From positions 62,001 to 126,000 of the forward strand of contig JAMPIV010019080.1 in assembly GCA_024509875.1 (NCBI GenBank): DNA of 64,000 nt, written 5' to 3'. The stretch's first letter is position 1. Every line of letters begins with the position of its first letter. The notes beneath the pieces were generated by a model. It did not search any database, had not been told where the DNA came from, and saw only the letters and a program-made list of their open reading frames with translations. This stretch comes from Oreohelix idahoensis (taxonomy: Eukaryota; Mollusca; Gastropoda; Stylommatophora; Oreohelicidae). The translations under genes and the position numbers were made by a program. Of this stretch, positions 1 to 12,528 are shown piece by piece.

Positions 1-521
1 TACTTTGTTAAATGAACTAGGTTTGGAAAAACCTTTATTATCTAGAGGATTAGTTCGAGGACATTATTTATACTTCGGCAGACGTGTCTGTCTTGCTGAA
101 GTCAGACTAAGGAGAGTGAACTGATCTCATACATCTGGTTATCTCCTGGCTGTTATAGAAAAGGATGGAGTTTTTCACCTGACTACATTTACAGCACTAT
201 GAAATATAACATGCATCTGTCTCATCATTGTAATGCTGTCTACCGTCTATTGCTGTATTGAATGTTGCTGTGATAATGACTGTTTGATGTGCCTACATAT
301 TCGCGTAACCATTTTGTCACTGTGGCGTCCACAATAAATAATGAAGAAAAACGTCAACGGCTGTTACAAGAATCATTGACTTTATACGTCGTGAGTTTAC
401 TGACGTCCTATGTGGATTGCCCTGTTATTTTTGTATGAACATTGTTTGACTGAACACATCTGCACACTACACAAAACCAGACATGCGGATACCATCCATC
501 ATCATATGGCATCACGCATCA
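1..521 (+). repeat. 3' part of a family B LTR, cut by the window start
   Basis: This stretch is the reverse complement of most of 22022-22540 and of 30058-30577, the two LTRs of the family B element. It ends in CGCATCA, the LTR's 3' terminus, and is followed by CTCCC, the complement of the GGGAG target duplication of element B. It is therefore the right end of a plus-strand family B element whose body lies left of the window, in mirror image to element B. Its first bases (ctttgttaaatg) match the longer LTR form at 30058-31133, not the internally deleted form at 22022-22932. Confidence 0.85.
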
Positions 522-526
522 CTCCC
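522..526. repeat. Target-site copy CTCCC of the left-arm family B element
   Basis: Five bases directly outside the LTR terminus. They are the reverse complement of GGGAG at 22017-22021 and 31134-31138. The left-arm B copy therefore sits at the same target position as element B, which indicates duplication of one locus rather than two insertions. Confidence 0.7.
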
Positions 527-1019
527 CGATGAAACAAAACCTTGTCGGAGAGGAGTATAACTGCATGGGATTGCCAAATCAGTACTATGACAACCTATCT
601 TTTTGGATAGAAGGAAATAATGCTGGTCTCTACAAATTGCCCGGCAGAGGCGTTGTAACCATTAGGGAAGAGGAATGCTGGTGTATACTGTTACATGATA
701 AGCTAGCAGTTTGGCCTACCGCGCTGAACTCGGTATTTGTTATGTATTGTGCTTCAGTGTGGAAATAGATTATAAATTAGTTCTGAAGTAGGAGGTACAA
801 CCTTCTTGTTTCAGGGACCGTGGTACTAAAGTATTAAAGCAGCACCTGGTCTGAGTTTTGCTGAATCCAGAGGCTGGTAAGACATTACTCCTTGGTCAAT
901 ATATCGACCAGTGTTTGGTTCTCAAGAACACGGTTGAAGCAAGCGAGCAGTGGAGACTGTTTCCTGCCGCCCACACAGAAGTTAAGAGTTCGTGGCCAGA
1001 GCAGCTCAATCTTGTGTAT
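527..1019 (+). repeat. Family C LTR fragment (left arm)
   Basis: Clear but diverged similarity to about 56255-56725 in the 5' LTR of the family C element, for example the shared stretches around cttcttgtttcagggaccgtgg and ccattaggga. The same segment occurs inverted at 21526-22021. Its right end at 1019 is the insertion point of element A1. A 79-codon open frame at 529-768 lies inside it but is not conserved in the other copies, so I do not treat it as a gene. Confidence 0.75.
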
Positions 1020-1789
1020 TGTTGCTGAGTTATGGTTACTTAGTGATCTCTTGTTAATCGTGCTTTGTTTAGTATTACGCGAATTAGGGTGAAGGTGTTC
1101 ATACAACTCAGTAGCATGGTATGAAGAAGTAGTTCATGTAACTTGAACTCAGCAACATTAATGAAGTAATTAATTCCTTCAGATTGAGTCCGTAATATTT
1201 AATCACATGTACACACAGGATGATCATTTCAAATAGGAACAGAACATAAGTCCTTATAAGTCATGCATAAATTAATCAATAACGTAGACTGCTGGTTTAC
1301 GTGTCAATGTCCGTTTAAGGATACAATGCAGTATTGTCGTCAGAACATCACAGCTATATGCACGCGCAGCTAGACATGGCTACCTGCCGACAGTGAGACT
1401 GCGAGTCTGAATATTTCATACGAATTTGACGATTATTCTTCTCCTTCTGAGAATTCTAGTTAAATACTAACCTCCATAAATTTTCCTCTCATATAGAGTT
1501 CTAGGACTGACCCTGGTCCATCAAAAAAATGCATATATAAATGGCTATATCATGCCATTGAATTGGAAGGTTAGAAAAACGCAGCTATTCAGCTTGGCGG
1601 TCAAGTAACAAAGGGTAGCGTTTCTTAGTTACCGACTGTGACCCAAACAACGCTATACACGTCATAATCGATCGTGTATGGAGCGTTCAATAATTGAAAC
1701 ATCTATCGCAATATATTAAATGCCTTAACCTTTACAATTGCACGTCTGCTAAAGGTTATCAGACGGCGTTAATATCATATACCGTAACA
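1020..1789 (-). repeat. 3' LTR of element A1
   Basis: 770 bp, from TGTTAC to CAACA on the minus strand. It matches 9179-9980 and the two A2 LTRs, but lacks about 29 bp between two short ctgagt repeats near 1030. It carries the GACCCAAAC variant near 1638, shared with the A2 5' LTR but not with A1's own 5' LTR. Confidence 0.9.
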
Positions 1790-2810
1790 ATTCCCTGTAC
1801 ACCGGGGAAAAAAAAATCTATCGATTTTTTTTCAAGATCTATCCGACTTAACAATTTTTCAAAAAAAATTTAACACAATTGTGACATATGGCCGACGATG
1901 TTCTGAGTAGAACCGTGTTGCGGTCATGTCAACTAACTATTTGTCATAGTCATCTAACATTAATCACATTATATATCAATATTATACATATTATTATATC
2001 AACTAAATAAAATGTCCAATGTTAATAGTGAATGATAGAATTAAATTAAAGTAAGGTCTGTCGTATTAGTATGTCATATAGGAATTAATTTGACTAATTA
2101 AAATTAAATTAATTAATTAAACTAAGAGTTAAATTATTAAGATTCTAATGTAACGCGATGTTATGAGAGAAGAAAAGACAAAATAAGTGAGAAGAAATAG
2201 AAAGAAATTCGAATATAAGTTTAACTTAATTGTGTGTGTTAAGTGTTAGTGAATAATAACTATCTAATTTAACTAACTAAATAATGTATAGGTACATTAA
2301 AAAAAAAAAAAAATATTAATCTAATACTTGTGTGAGATTTATTTTCTCTTTTCATAATTTCTTCTTTTTATATTTCGTTCTCTTTTTTTGTTCTTTCATT
2401 TCATTTTTTTCTCACATTTCATTTTATTGATAATAATTCAATTAAGAAGTTAAGTTAACTAATTAATTAGTATAGGATATGATGATCCATCCGTAGTCTT
2501 GATCCTGATGAATTCTTTTAGGCAAAAATGTTCAAACGTTTACGTTGGAAAGAAATGTCATTTATCCCAGCATCCAAGAATTAAGTGCACATAGGATAAT
2601 AAGTTCGACTTGTCGTCAGATATTGTTCCATGATTGTTCAACGAATATTCATATATCGTGTATGGACGTTAGACGAAGTTTCAATGTCAATATGTATACC
2701 TTGATTGTCTTTTAGTTCAATTCTGTGATGCATATAGTGTTTATAAAGTTTAAATTGAAGGCAAGGTTAGTTCCCTTATAGTTGATATGTTTTAGGAATG
2801 TTAATGTTGA
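1790..2810 (-). other. 3' untranslated region of element A1
   Basis: About 1 kb of AT-rich sequence between the pol stop and the 3' LTR, with long T- and A-rich runs and no open frame of note. Next to the LTR lies an inverted repeat of A/T runs around TCTATCGAT (about 1808-1845). The purine run directly before the LTR is short (agggaa), so the polypurine tract is weak. The same region is at 19696-20725 in A2. Confidence 0.7.
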
Positions 2811-5489
2811 TTATTCGTCGTCAATAGGATTACGTGACAACGCATCCGCCACAATGTTTTCAGTGCCAGGAATATGTTCAATGGAGAATTCAAATGGCTG
2901 TAGGATGATTGCATATCTGGCGAGTTTTTGGCTCTTATGGTTAGATCGACGCAAAGATGCTACAGCACGTTGGTCCGTCTGTATGGTGAAGGGAGCACCA
3001 AGCAAGAACTTTTCAAGTTTAGTTATTGCCCATATCACAGATAAAAGTTCCTTGTCCACTGTGGAATACTTTGTTTCTGCCGGCTTTAGCTTTCTTGAAA
3101 TATATAAGGTAGGATGTAGAATGCCATCATGGTTCTGGAGCAGGCATGCACCAATGCCGTAGTTACTAGCATCTGTTCGTAAGAAAAATCTTTTGGAAGC
3201 ATCGGGAAGTCTTAAAATTGGTTCATGCGAGAACAAATTTATAATTTTGTTGAAAGTTTCATTGCATGTACCAGTCCATGTCACCTTCACCGGCATGTCT
3301 TTTTTTAACAATGAAGACAATACAGCCGTGATGGATGACAAGTTTGGTATGAATCTACTGTAATATTGAACAAGTCCTAACAAACTCCTGACCTGTTTCT
3401 TCGTCTGAGGAACTGCTATGTTTAGAATTTTGGAGACTGTACTAGGTAACGTTCGGATATATCCCGATCCAATGATATGTCCCAAAAAGGTTATCTCATT
3501 ACACGCGATTTGCACCTTTGTAGGTTTAGCAGTTAGATGATAATTCCTTAGAGTGTCGAAAACATATCTAAGTCCCGAAACATGTTCCTCAAACGACGAA
3601 CTAAACAAGCATATGTCGTCAATATATGTAATAACGTCTGGTCTACCTGATAAAATTTGTCGCATCAGGCGAATGAAGGTAGCTGGCGCATTAACAAGCC
3701 CAAAAGGCATCACATTCCACTGGTATAGACCTTGTGGAGTGGAAAATGCGGTGTAGTACTTAGCCTTTTCGGTCAGTGGTATCTGCCAATAACCTTTAGT
3801 TAAGTCTATCTTACTAAATATAGTTGCGTTGGATAGACGTGGCAGTAAGTCGTCGATAAGTGGATGTGGTTCGCTGTCAACTATAGTCTTAGCATTTAAT
3901 TTTCTATAATCAACACATAGTCTGATGTTATTGTCCTTCTTCCGGACAATCACTAATGGAGAAGAGAATGGCGAATTACTAGTCTCAATGATTCCCAGAG
4001 ACAACATCTGTTCAAGTTCCTTAGTAGTTTTAGCAAGGAAATGTAAAGGAACAGAATAGGGATGTACACGAATAGGTGTATCATCATTGAGAGTAATGTC
4101 ATGACTGATAGCCGATGTGCGACCCGGGACGTCGGTCAATACATCTGGATAAGATTGTAATAGATTAGCAATCTGTAGACGCTGTTGCGGTGTAACCGTT
4201 GAAGAGATGGTTACATCCCGCCAAGATTCAGTAGGTTGAACTACTGGTACCGGTAACGGTAACTGTACCTCAGGAAAAGAAGATTCTTCTTCCTGGATGA
4301 CAGATAAGTTAGAATAATAACAAGTAGATACTGTGTTGTCATCTAGTTCATGAAAAATTGACTGTAAGTGTTCAGGACGTGTATGAAATTGCTTGAGCAT
4401 GTTAATATGAAATATCTTTTTGTGTCCCTTGATATCTAAGACGTAATCAACGTCGGAAATTTTATCAATGACTTTGTAAGGACCATTCCAAGATATCAAT
4501 AATTTATTGTTATTGTGAGGAAGTAACACATAAGCCTCGTCGCCTGGGAATAATTGGCGTAATCGTCGAGACCTATTTTGTAGAGATCGAGCCTTAGCTT
4601 TTGCAGCCTCAGAAGAAGCTGTTGCCAACTGGCAAGACTCAATAATGTTCTTCCGAAGATTAATCACATACTCGTAAGATGACTGAGTGTCCTGAGTCAT
4701 CTCCGCGTCAATTAATAAGTCTTTTATTAGTCCCATAGGACCTCTTGGGGGAGCACCAAAAACTAATTCAAAGGGAGAGAAGCCAGTTTGTTCATGCGGT
4801 ACCTCCCGATAAGCAAATAGAACAGCTGGGAGTGCTCTGTCCCAGTCATGAGGGTGCTTAGCAGTAACCTTATGTAGTAGTTGTTTAAGTGTACGGTTAA
4901 GTCTTTCAACCGCACCATTACTCATAGGATGATAAATACTACTTAAATTCCTATCAATGTTCCAAGTTTTCATGACTTCCTTCATGGTGTCAGATATAAA
5001 CTGTGACCCATGGTCTGATAAAAGTTTTCTAGGAAACCCTATTCTAGAAAAGATGAGATGTAGTGCATCAGCTACATCTGTGGTAGTGGTGGTCTTTAAT
5101 GGGATAGCTTCTGGCCATCGTGTGCACAAATCAATGCACGTAAGGACGAATCTATGTCCTCTGGCCGATGGTAGCAATGGACCAATAATATCTATTGCCA
5201 TCTTGTCAAACGGTCTTACTGAGATATCGCAAGCCTGAATAGGCGCCGTGTGAAAAGCTCCACGTGCTTTCACTTCTTGGCATGTAGTACAGGAACGTAC
5301 ATACTGCGAAATATCTCTTGACACTCCTGGCCAAAAGAATGAAGACAGTACTCGAGATCGTGTTCGAGTATATCCCATATGTCCAGCACAATGTGAGTCA
5401 TGTGCATGTTGAAGAATGTACCGTCTAAAAGTATACGGGACCATAACTTGTTGTTTCATTTGTGATTTGTCATTAAAACATCTAATCAA
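2811..5489 (-). pseudogene. pol: Element A1 pol: integrase, reverse transcriptase, RNase H
   Basis: An 892-codon open frame, nearly identical to the end of the A2 polyprotein. In order: an IN zinc-binding H2C2 domain (HAHDSHCAGH ... CTTC), an IN core with acidic residues in AIDIIG, LSDHGSQF and NGAVERLN, a GPY module (WNGPYKV), RT with the YIDD active site, and RNase H with acidic residues in RTDASN, DKELLS, QTDQ and VADALS. IN would insert the DNA copy; RT/RH would make it from RNA. The frame itself is intact, but it is cut off from gag and PR by frameshifts upstream, so it could not be made as part of the normal polyprotein. I call it a pseudogene unless those shifts are sequencing errors. 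Confidence 0.88.
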
Positions 5490-5714
5490 TATGTCATTTT
5501 TAATAACAAAACAATGTTTGTTATTATTACCTGAGGATAGATTGTCAACTTTATCAACCAGCTTAAAAAATTTTTTTTAAAGATTTATCCTCTTTTTGTT
5601 TGGTTGCAAATGTTTCCCTGTCAATAGGTGAATTGACTACAAATTCCTCTTGGTTGTCTGCATCCATTTTATTATCATCAACTTTCTCCATGAGTTGAGT
5701 CTGCGCTCTAGTCG

Positions 5715-6638
5715 TCACGGCGTTTCCAGTGCATAGGTTATGTTTCTCCCATTCTCTATAATCTCATCTGGAGTACAATCTTTACTGCCGTGTATACGAC
5801 CAACCATCAGATCAGCTATAGGCTTTTTTAGCATACATACTTTTACGTTCCCTGTGAAAAAAGGTGTGTTAACATGAATAATAGCTGTGGGGTAAAACTC
5901 AATAGTTCCCCCAAAAGTCATGCAACGGACATATTCCCCCGTTGCACAGCTAGGATGTACCAGCGACTGTCGTACACCAATCGTTGTGGATCCTGAATCC
6001 CTCAGCACTGAGACGACGGATCCATTAACTAATCCCCTGTTAAAAATTAGTAGGCCTGTTCCATCGTTGACTGCAAGACCTACCTCTGGTGTAATATGTC
6101 CGCAGTTAAGCACTGTTTCTTTCGCCTTCTGAAAAATAAGATTGCATTGTTGGCAACTATTTGCCACATTATAATTAATAGCAAAACATGCAGCAGAAGA
6201 CTGTGTTGTATTATTGTCAAGTGGGACCTGAGCTATAGGGGTAGTATTATTTGTAACTGCCGCCCCTGTATTATGGTTGTAATGAGATGATCCCCGAGAA
6301 TGAGATCGATTCCGAGTATAATTGTTAGAATTATCTCGTCGTCCTCTATAGTAACTATTATCTCGATGTCTCGAGCCATGATTATTACCATTCCAGTTAC
6401 TATTATTATTGGGAGTATGTGATCGATTATAATTAGTGTTATGTTGACCATTGTGGTAGTTTGTTTGAGGTGAATAATTTCTATCTCGTGATCTACCTCT
6501 GTTGAACTCATTTTTATTGTTGAAATCATTATTATGTCCCTTCTGAAAGTTAACATTGTGATTTCTTTGGAACCTGCTTCTGTCTACACTGTGATGTCTT
6601 TGTTTGTTATTATGATTGTAGGCCATATTAGACGCCAC
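5715..6638 (-). pseudogene. Element A1 gag C-terminus and aspartic protease
   Basis: A 307-codon open frame. It starts in a basic, Asn/Arg/Ser-rich linker typical of RNA-binding gag tails, then has a C-X2-C-X13-C-G-H motif (CQQC ... CGH). The aspartic protease follows, with active site DSGSTTIG and a later hydrophobic IADLMVGRIHG segment. PR would cut the polyprotein. The frame is lost at the end (near 5754-5757) by two extra bases relative to A2, and once more at an eight-base run at 5571-5578 before pol resumes. Confidence 0.85.
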
Positions 6639-6663
6639 AGGTAGAGGTTCTCTTAATGAGGAG

Positions 6664-7038
6664 TTAGAAATGGTTGCATTCGGATGTGCCGAACAGTAGT
6701 TTAAAGAAATTTTTTTCTAACTCGTCCATAGTACCTGGTTTACGCTCCTGCAAATATGCAAAAAATGGCTGGCTAACCGAAGATAATACCTTATCCCGTA
6801 GTAGTAAATCAACTAATTTGTCGTATGATTTGTTGACTTCTGCCAGTTCAACCCATCTATTAAATGTATTGCGTATGTTCGCAATGAATCCTGCAAAATC
6901 TTTTGGAGATTCAGGTAAAATTCCCTTAAATTTCAACCTACAGTGTTCCTCGTCCAGGTGAAACCTTCGTAAAAGCAAGGACTTAATAGCACCGTAGTTA
7001 TTTGCTATTGATGGGTCAGCATTTTGAGAAGCCGTCAT
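6664..7038 (-). pseudogene. gag: Element A1 gag middle part (capsid-like)
   Basis: A 124-codon frame matching residues after about 191 of the A2 gag ORF. It is the retrotransposon gag region with the usual helices (for example RRFHLDEEH and FIANIRNTFNRWVELAE). It is separated from the N-terminal part by loss of one base near 7037. It ends early because the A-run on its strand (6710-6716) has seven bases where A2 has six. In the A2 copy the same residues run on into the Asn/Arg-rich tail. Confidence 0.85.
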
Positions 7039-7610
7039 GGTTCTCCAACCAAGAATTCATTTAACTTGAGTACCCATGACTCTTCAGGCAAATGGTTTGT
7101 TTTGCAAGTCTGTTCAAAACGTGACAGGAACGATGAAAGGTCGTCCACGTTTAAGTTGAGAGTGGGTAATTTAAAGTTGTAGAAATGTTTAGTTTGGCTG
7201 GATGATGATCCATTTTGTGCGTTATTATTCTGGTTTGCATCAGCACTTTGTGCTTGTAATCTTGCTGTCTCCAATTTAATACGCGCCAATTCCATTTCTT
7301 GTTGTAAAATAATTTCCTCTCGTTTCAATTTATTCTCTTCTTCCTGTCTGGTGATTGCTCTTTGCTCTTCTCTTTCACGTTGAGCAATCTCTCTCAATCT
7401 ATTTTCCTTGTCAATTTGCTTCATCTCACGTTCTGCTTCCTCTTTCTTTAATGCAGCCTTTTGTTCCTCTTCCTCTTTCTTTAATGCAGCTTTTTTCTCT
7501 GCTTCTTTTCTTTCATGTTTTTCCAGTTCTGCCTCAGCAAACTGACGAAGTTCTTGAGATTTATAACCATATTCCTTACCAATTTTAACGAAATGGTCTA
7601 TAGTAAGCAT
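7035..7610 (-). pseudogene. gag: Element A1 gag N-terminus with coiled coil
   Basis: A 191-codon frame starting at the same ATG as A2 gag. Residues 30 to about 125 are a highly charged Lys/Glu/Gln coiled coil with repeated KKAALKKEEEE-type blocks, followed by the start of the capsid-like region. It differs from the A2 protein by only a few residues (for example Lys12/Arg12). It ends where one base is missing relative to A2. The role is structural: assembly of the cytoplasmic particle. Confidence 0.85.
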
Positions 7611-9156
7611 TTTGACTTTTATCTGTAAGTAATTATTGATAATTACTGATTAAAATAGTCAATAGTAGCTTCAGAGTAATTATTATACTTACTCAACTTA
7701 GAAATATTCAATATAAATAATCACAATAGTACTGAACTCTTATGTCTAAGTTCAACTAATAGACAATATTTTGTAACAATATTGTATCTAAATACGAACT
7801 ATATCATAAATAGTTATGATATCTGTTAACTATAATGTAATTACATCACACAATTAATCTCAATATCCAATAATGTTGGGTATGATTCCTAGTAATTATA
7901 TTGTTCAATGTACTAAGTCACTCTCTTAGTACCAGAAAAGTATATTAAATAATATACAATGGGTCTATTACCTCAAAGGTAGACTATAAGATTATTTTAT
8001 TTGGTCAATATATATATTATTATGCCCTAGGCATCTCTTATAAATTGTAGTGCTACTTTCTTGGACTATCACTGCATAATTATGCAATGTCCCATATTAA
8101 CCTTAAATATCAGAAAAAATTAATTAAATTAAATTACAAGTGTATTATTGCATATAATATCATATTATTAATGTAGTATTTAATATATATCATGAGGACA
8201 AACAAAACAATGATGCAACTAAAGGGTACAAACAATGTTAAGACGCAAACAAGACATTTTCACAATTAAAAATGAATTTATGAACTAAATAAAACAAGCG
8301 GAAGTGTCACAAGCCAAATGAAGGGTCAAGGTCTGACCCGAGGTCAACTTAATATTCAAAGTACACAAAAAAAAAATGACTGCAAAAAATGATGACATCA
8401 CAGGACTCATAACGGACGACCATTTAACAATCATCAAAAATAAATGATTGTAAGAGGAGACTGGACGAAATAGTTAACGAACATGATACAAAACTGAATA
8501 AAATTGTTAACTGAGTACGAATAAAATACACCAGTTATCTACGGAACGGTACAGCTAACACAAATCGTCAAACGACAGCAGATTTGGACAGATAGTCCAA
8601 TGGCAAACCTCAATGGGGCTTCCAAAAGTGCAATCGTTTAACTGCCCTAAGAAACGACCGAAATCAATTCAGGCATCGTGAGAGCCACAGAATCTAATTT
8701 CGGTTCATCCTCCCTACCTCCCACGAATTAACAACACATTAAGACAACAAAAAGTACATTAAACATAGGTAAAAACATGCCGATGTAGGCAGAGGGCATG
8801 GACTCAGTTAGCACTGTTTGCAATAACAACAGTTAAACACCTAGACTTATCTTTTCCGTTGCTTATATCAGTGCTAGAGGTCGTCAACAGCTAGGCCTGT
8901 GCCTTTGACTGTCTGCTCCTGATGGGCAGGCAACGGTAGTCCATCTTGTGCATCTTGATAAATTTGAAGCGAACTAGAAAGGCGTTGAAAAGATGTCTTC
9001 TTCACGGCGACAATGCAACAGTGACGTCATGTTGCTATTCATGATCACGTGCGTCACGTCAGCTTCGTAATGGTCATGTGATCGAAAACTTGATCGTAAA
9101 TATTATGGTTAATCTGTGCGTAAGGAACAGAAGTTTGTTTCTTTTTTTCTGTCGTT
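7611..9156 (-). other. 5' untranslated leader of element A1
   Basis: About 1.5 kb between primer-binding site and gag start, AT-rich near gag and more GC-balanced near the LTR, without a long open frame. Mirrored at 13350-14897. Such a long leader usually carries the packaging signal; none can be pinpointed here. Confidence 0.6.
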
Positions 9157-9174
9157 CCCCGCATTCGGCCGCCA
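9157..9174 (-). promoter_or_regulatory. Primer-binding site of element A1
   Basis: Starts with TGG on the minus strand four bases inside the 5' LTR (TGGCGGCCGAATGCGGGG). It would pair with the CCA end of a tRNA that I could not identify. Identical in A2. Confidence 0.65.
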
Positions 9175-9178
9175 CTTT

Positions 9179-9980
9179 TGTTGCTGAGTTATTTGCCGGT
9201 TGAAGATCATGCACTGAGTATGGTTACTTTAGTGATCTCTTGTTAATCGTGCTTTGTTTAGTATTACGCGAATTAGGGTGAAGGTGTTCATACAACTCAG
9301 TAGCATGGTATGAAGAAGTAGTTCATGTAACTTGAACTCAGCAACATTAATGAAGTAATTAATTCCTTCAGATTGAGTCCGTAATATTTAATCACATGTA
9401 CACACAGGATGATCATTTCAAATAGGAACAGAACATAAGTCCTTATAAGTCATGCATAAATTAATCAATAACGTAGACTGCTGGTTTACGTGTCAATGTC
9501 CGTTTAAGGATACAATGCAGTATTGTCGTCAGAACATCACAGCTATATGCACGCGCAGCTAGACATGGCTACCTGCCGACAGTGAGACTGCGAGTCTGAA
9601 TATTTCATACGAATTTGACGATTATTCTTCTCCTTCTGAGAATTCTAGTTAAATACTAACCTCCATAAATTTTCCTCTCATATAGAGTTCTAGGACTGAC
9701 CCTGGTCCATCAAAAAAAAATGCATATATAAATGGCTATATCATGCCATTGAATTGGAAGGTTAGAAAAACGCAGCTATTCAGCTTGGCGGTCAAGTAAC
9801 AAAGGGTAGCGTCTCCTAGTTACCGACTGTGTCCTAAACAACGCTAGACACGTCATAATCGATCGTGTATGGAGCGTTCAATAATTGAAACATCTATCGC
9901 AATATATTAAATGTCTTAACCTTTACAATTGCACGTCTGCTAAAGGTTATCAGACGGCGTTAATATCATATACCGTAACA
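9179..9980 (-). repeat. 5' LTR of element A1
   Basis: 802 bp, the undeleted LTR form, with TG...CA ends. It has a nine-base A run where the other family A LTRs have seven (near 9712), and the GTCCTAAAC variant near 9830 that is shared with the A2 3' LTR. The hairpin at 9934-9956 has its loop in inverted orientation compared with A2. Confidence 0.9.
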
Positions 9981-12528
9981 TCTGGTAAAAACTTTTACCT
10001 AAATAAATCAAGAGGGCATTTTTATCTTTTCTTGGGATCGAATTAAACAAGCAACAGCTGGTAATTTAATAGTCCTTGTAATATTATTATCACGAATAGA
10101 ATCAAAACACAGAATTCTTGTCTTAAGTACTCTGAGAATATCATGGGTGTTTTAATCATGACTACAGTCTGTGATGAAGACAATTGTTAGAGCAGAACTT
10201 TCTTCACTTTCCAAAAGATCCCTGGTTATAACAGTTATGGTACATAAACCTCTTGAAATACATTTGATGGTGACGTTAACCTTTTACTATCTATAAGGAA
10301 CATATATCTTATATTTAGTAGGCACTAATAATAATTCTTTATATGAAAATATGGACCTTATTTGATATATATTCTATAGACTGTATTTGTACTGTACTGT
10401 ACCACACCGTCTCCACGAGTAAATTTGTCTTGATTTTAATTATATACTTCTCTGTCTGTTATTGAATCTTTCTTAAAATCGACTAAACATTTGTAATCAT
10501 TATCAAACCTTAGACATAACACTCTTTTTTCTTTGACAATTGATACTAGCCTATAGAAGGACCTTTTTTGACTTGTCTTAATGCTGTGGTAGAGATTATT
10601 TCTGTGACACGCAAACTTTAGCCATTTCACTTTGTTATTGCATGAGGTTGAGGTAAATTAGTCTTTTTTACACTAACTGTCACCTTTAAGTGAATATTTA
10701 CATCCCACTCGTAGAAATTGTGAAAACTGCCTAAATTTTCAAAGCAGTGTAATACAAACGTTACTAGATAGGACTCTTTATATGTCTCTTATTTGTTGGT
10801 TGTTTCATTGATATATGCGGAATATATTTACGATTTGCACACTTACCACATTATGGTCAATTAAAAAAATTTAATTTTACTGAAATTTATGTCACCTCCA
10901 GGGATTCGCACTTAATGGCCTTTTTAAACTAAGTCTTCAAAGAAAATGTAGACTCTTTCATCATGTGTACTTTGAAAAAAATGGTATCTTCAGCTTCAAT
11001 AGTTAATGGTAGGTCTGACTTTAATGTTAAACAGCCTGGTTCATGGCCTAAATTATACTTTTCTGGTAGTCTTGTTTGAAAATGATAGATTCTTAAGTTT
11101 TTACCTCTTGACTTTTGGTGATGAAAATGGCCTCTTACGGACTTTATGCACTTGTCAGAAATTTTCATGGGTAATGGCACATGTAAGATTTACGTAAGTC
11201 AAGGGTCATAGGATATACTGTTATCTTGATAGCTAATCTGATAGACTCGTTTTTTGTAATACCTTTGTTTCTCTGTCTGATTAGCACATAAAATAATAAA
11301 TAATTTCTCTTTATTTACCAGCGGGATTGTCACTAAATAATTCATTTAAAGACTAATTTCTTATGTATTTATCTTGGCCTAAAAAATTTTCGTGAAACGT
11401 AGTATTTTCAATCTGCTAACTTAGTGTCTTCAGGGTTCATTCAAGATAAAGGTAAACTCTTTCTAATGTTAAGGTTTTCTTTGCAACTGCGACCACTTAC
11501 ATCGATGACTTACATCATTTTATGTTCTATTTGTTTGGCAATAACTATTCTGACTAAGGTTAGCTGCTAAGTTGAATGTTTAAAGCTTTCTTGGTAACTT
11601 TGTAAACAATTATTTCCCGACTTACGAACATTTTGGTAATTATGTACAGCCAATGTATACTGTCGGAAAAGTAGACAATTGTGAAACCCGCCCTGCTTGA
11701 GATGTATTCTCGCAAATTTTGGGCCACTACTCTTTCCAACACTGTGAAAAATCCATGCTGTGACCATTCCCTCTTAACCTTTTAAGGGATATTATAAATA
11801 TTTTATACTAAAGTTTGTATAAGACTTAGGCTCCCCACAAATGTGAAGTTTATCAAGATCTAAGGATTGGTTGTACCGAAAGATAACCTTACTTGTTACT
11901 TAAAGGTATCAGTCATTCTTACTTAGCTAGAGGTTTTCGTTGTAAAATGGTACTTACTTTAATATGTGCTGTGTTATGATTGAACAAATTTTACTTAAGT
12001 ACAAAATATAAACAGAAAATAAGGTAATCTATTTGAAATATTTGGGTCACAAGTTTACTTTACACGGTTGTGTATAAGTTGGAAGGATTTATATATTATA
12101 ACACTTCATAATGTCTATGTAACTTAATAATTGTAAATTTTTTCACTTAAATGTAATATGTAAATTCCTTCTTATAATGTTATTACATTAATGCTGTATA
12201 AATATTTTAGTATAATATTTCCATTATGCCATAAAATTATGTAATGGTATATATACCTTATCTTCTTATGTAAAACAGTAGGATTAGATATGAAATTTAA
12301 TTGCCCTATATCATTTTGGGTCTTTGGACAGTTGTGAATTTCTTCTAATATTAATTCTCAGCTTACGAAAGTCATTAAAGCTGGGAATATGCTCCTTGTA
12401 TTGAACTATGAGTCTAATTCTGATAGGAAATAACCCTTTACTTTGTTAACATTTCTTTTGATTTGAAAAATTTTGTTTCTTACCTCTTGTATGATATTTC
12501 ATTAAGTCGTTTTTTAGTTGTAATACAT
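9981..12528. other. Spacer between the two palindrome arms
   Basis: 2.5 kb of AT-rich sequence present once in the window. Only short open frames occur (for example 10436-10630, 10929-11180 and 11567-11767, all minus), without recognisable domains, start context or family resemblance. I see no RNA gene, LTR or coding feature I can support. It could be unique host DNA or an old, eroded repeat. Confidence 0.5.

Larger units (their letters stand above)
1020..9980 (-). mobile_element. Element A1, full-length Gmr1-like Ty3/gypsy retrotransposon
   Basis: An LTR retrotransposon read from 9980 down to 1020: 5' LTR, primer-binding site, 1.5-kb leader, gag, PR, IN, RT, RH, 3' untranslated region and 3' LTR. 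The internal region is almost identical to A2 in inverted orientation. The coding region is broken by four small indels relative to A2 (near 7037, 6710-6716, 5754-5757 and 5571-5578), with no other stops. The bases flanking the two LTRs (TGTAT at 1015-1019, TCTGG at 9981-9985) do not match, so no normal target duplication is visible. It is inserted in a family C LTR fragment. Confidence 0.9.

Noticed and set aside
529..768. 79-codon open frame in the left-arm family C fragment
   Set aside because: Not kept in the right arm or in the element C LTRs; LTR sequence, not a gene.
10436..11767. Three minus-strand open frames in the palindrome spacer, possibly exons of a host gene
   Set aside because: Short, with no recognisable domain, splice signals I can support, or common frame.
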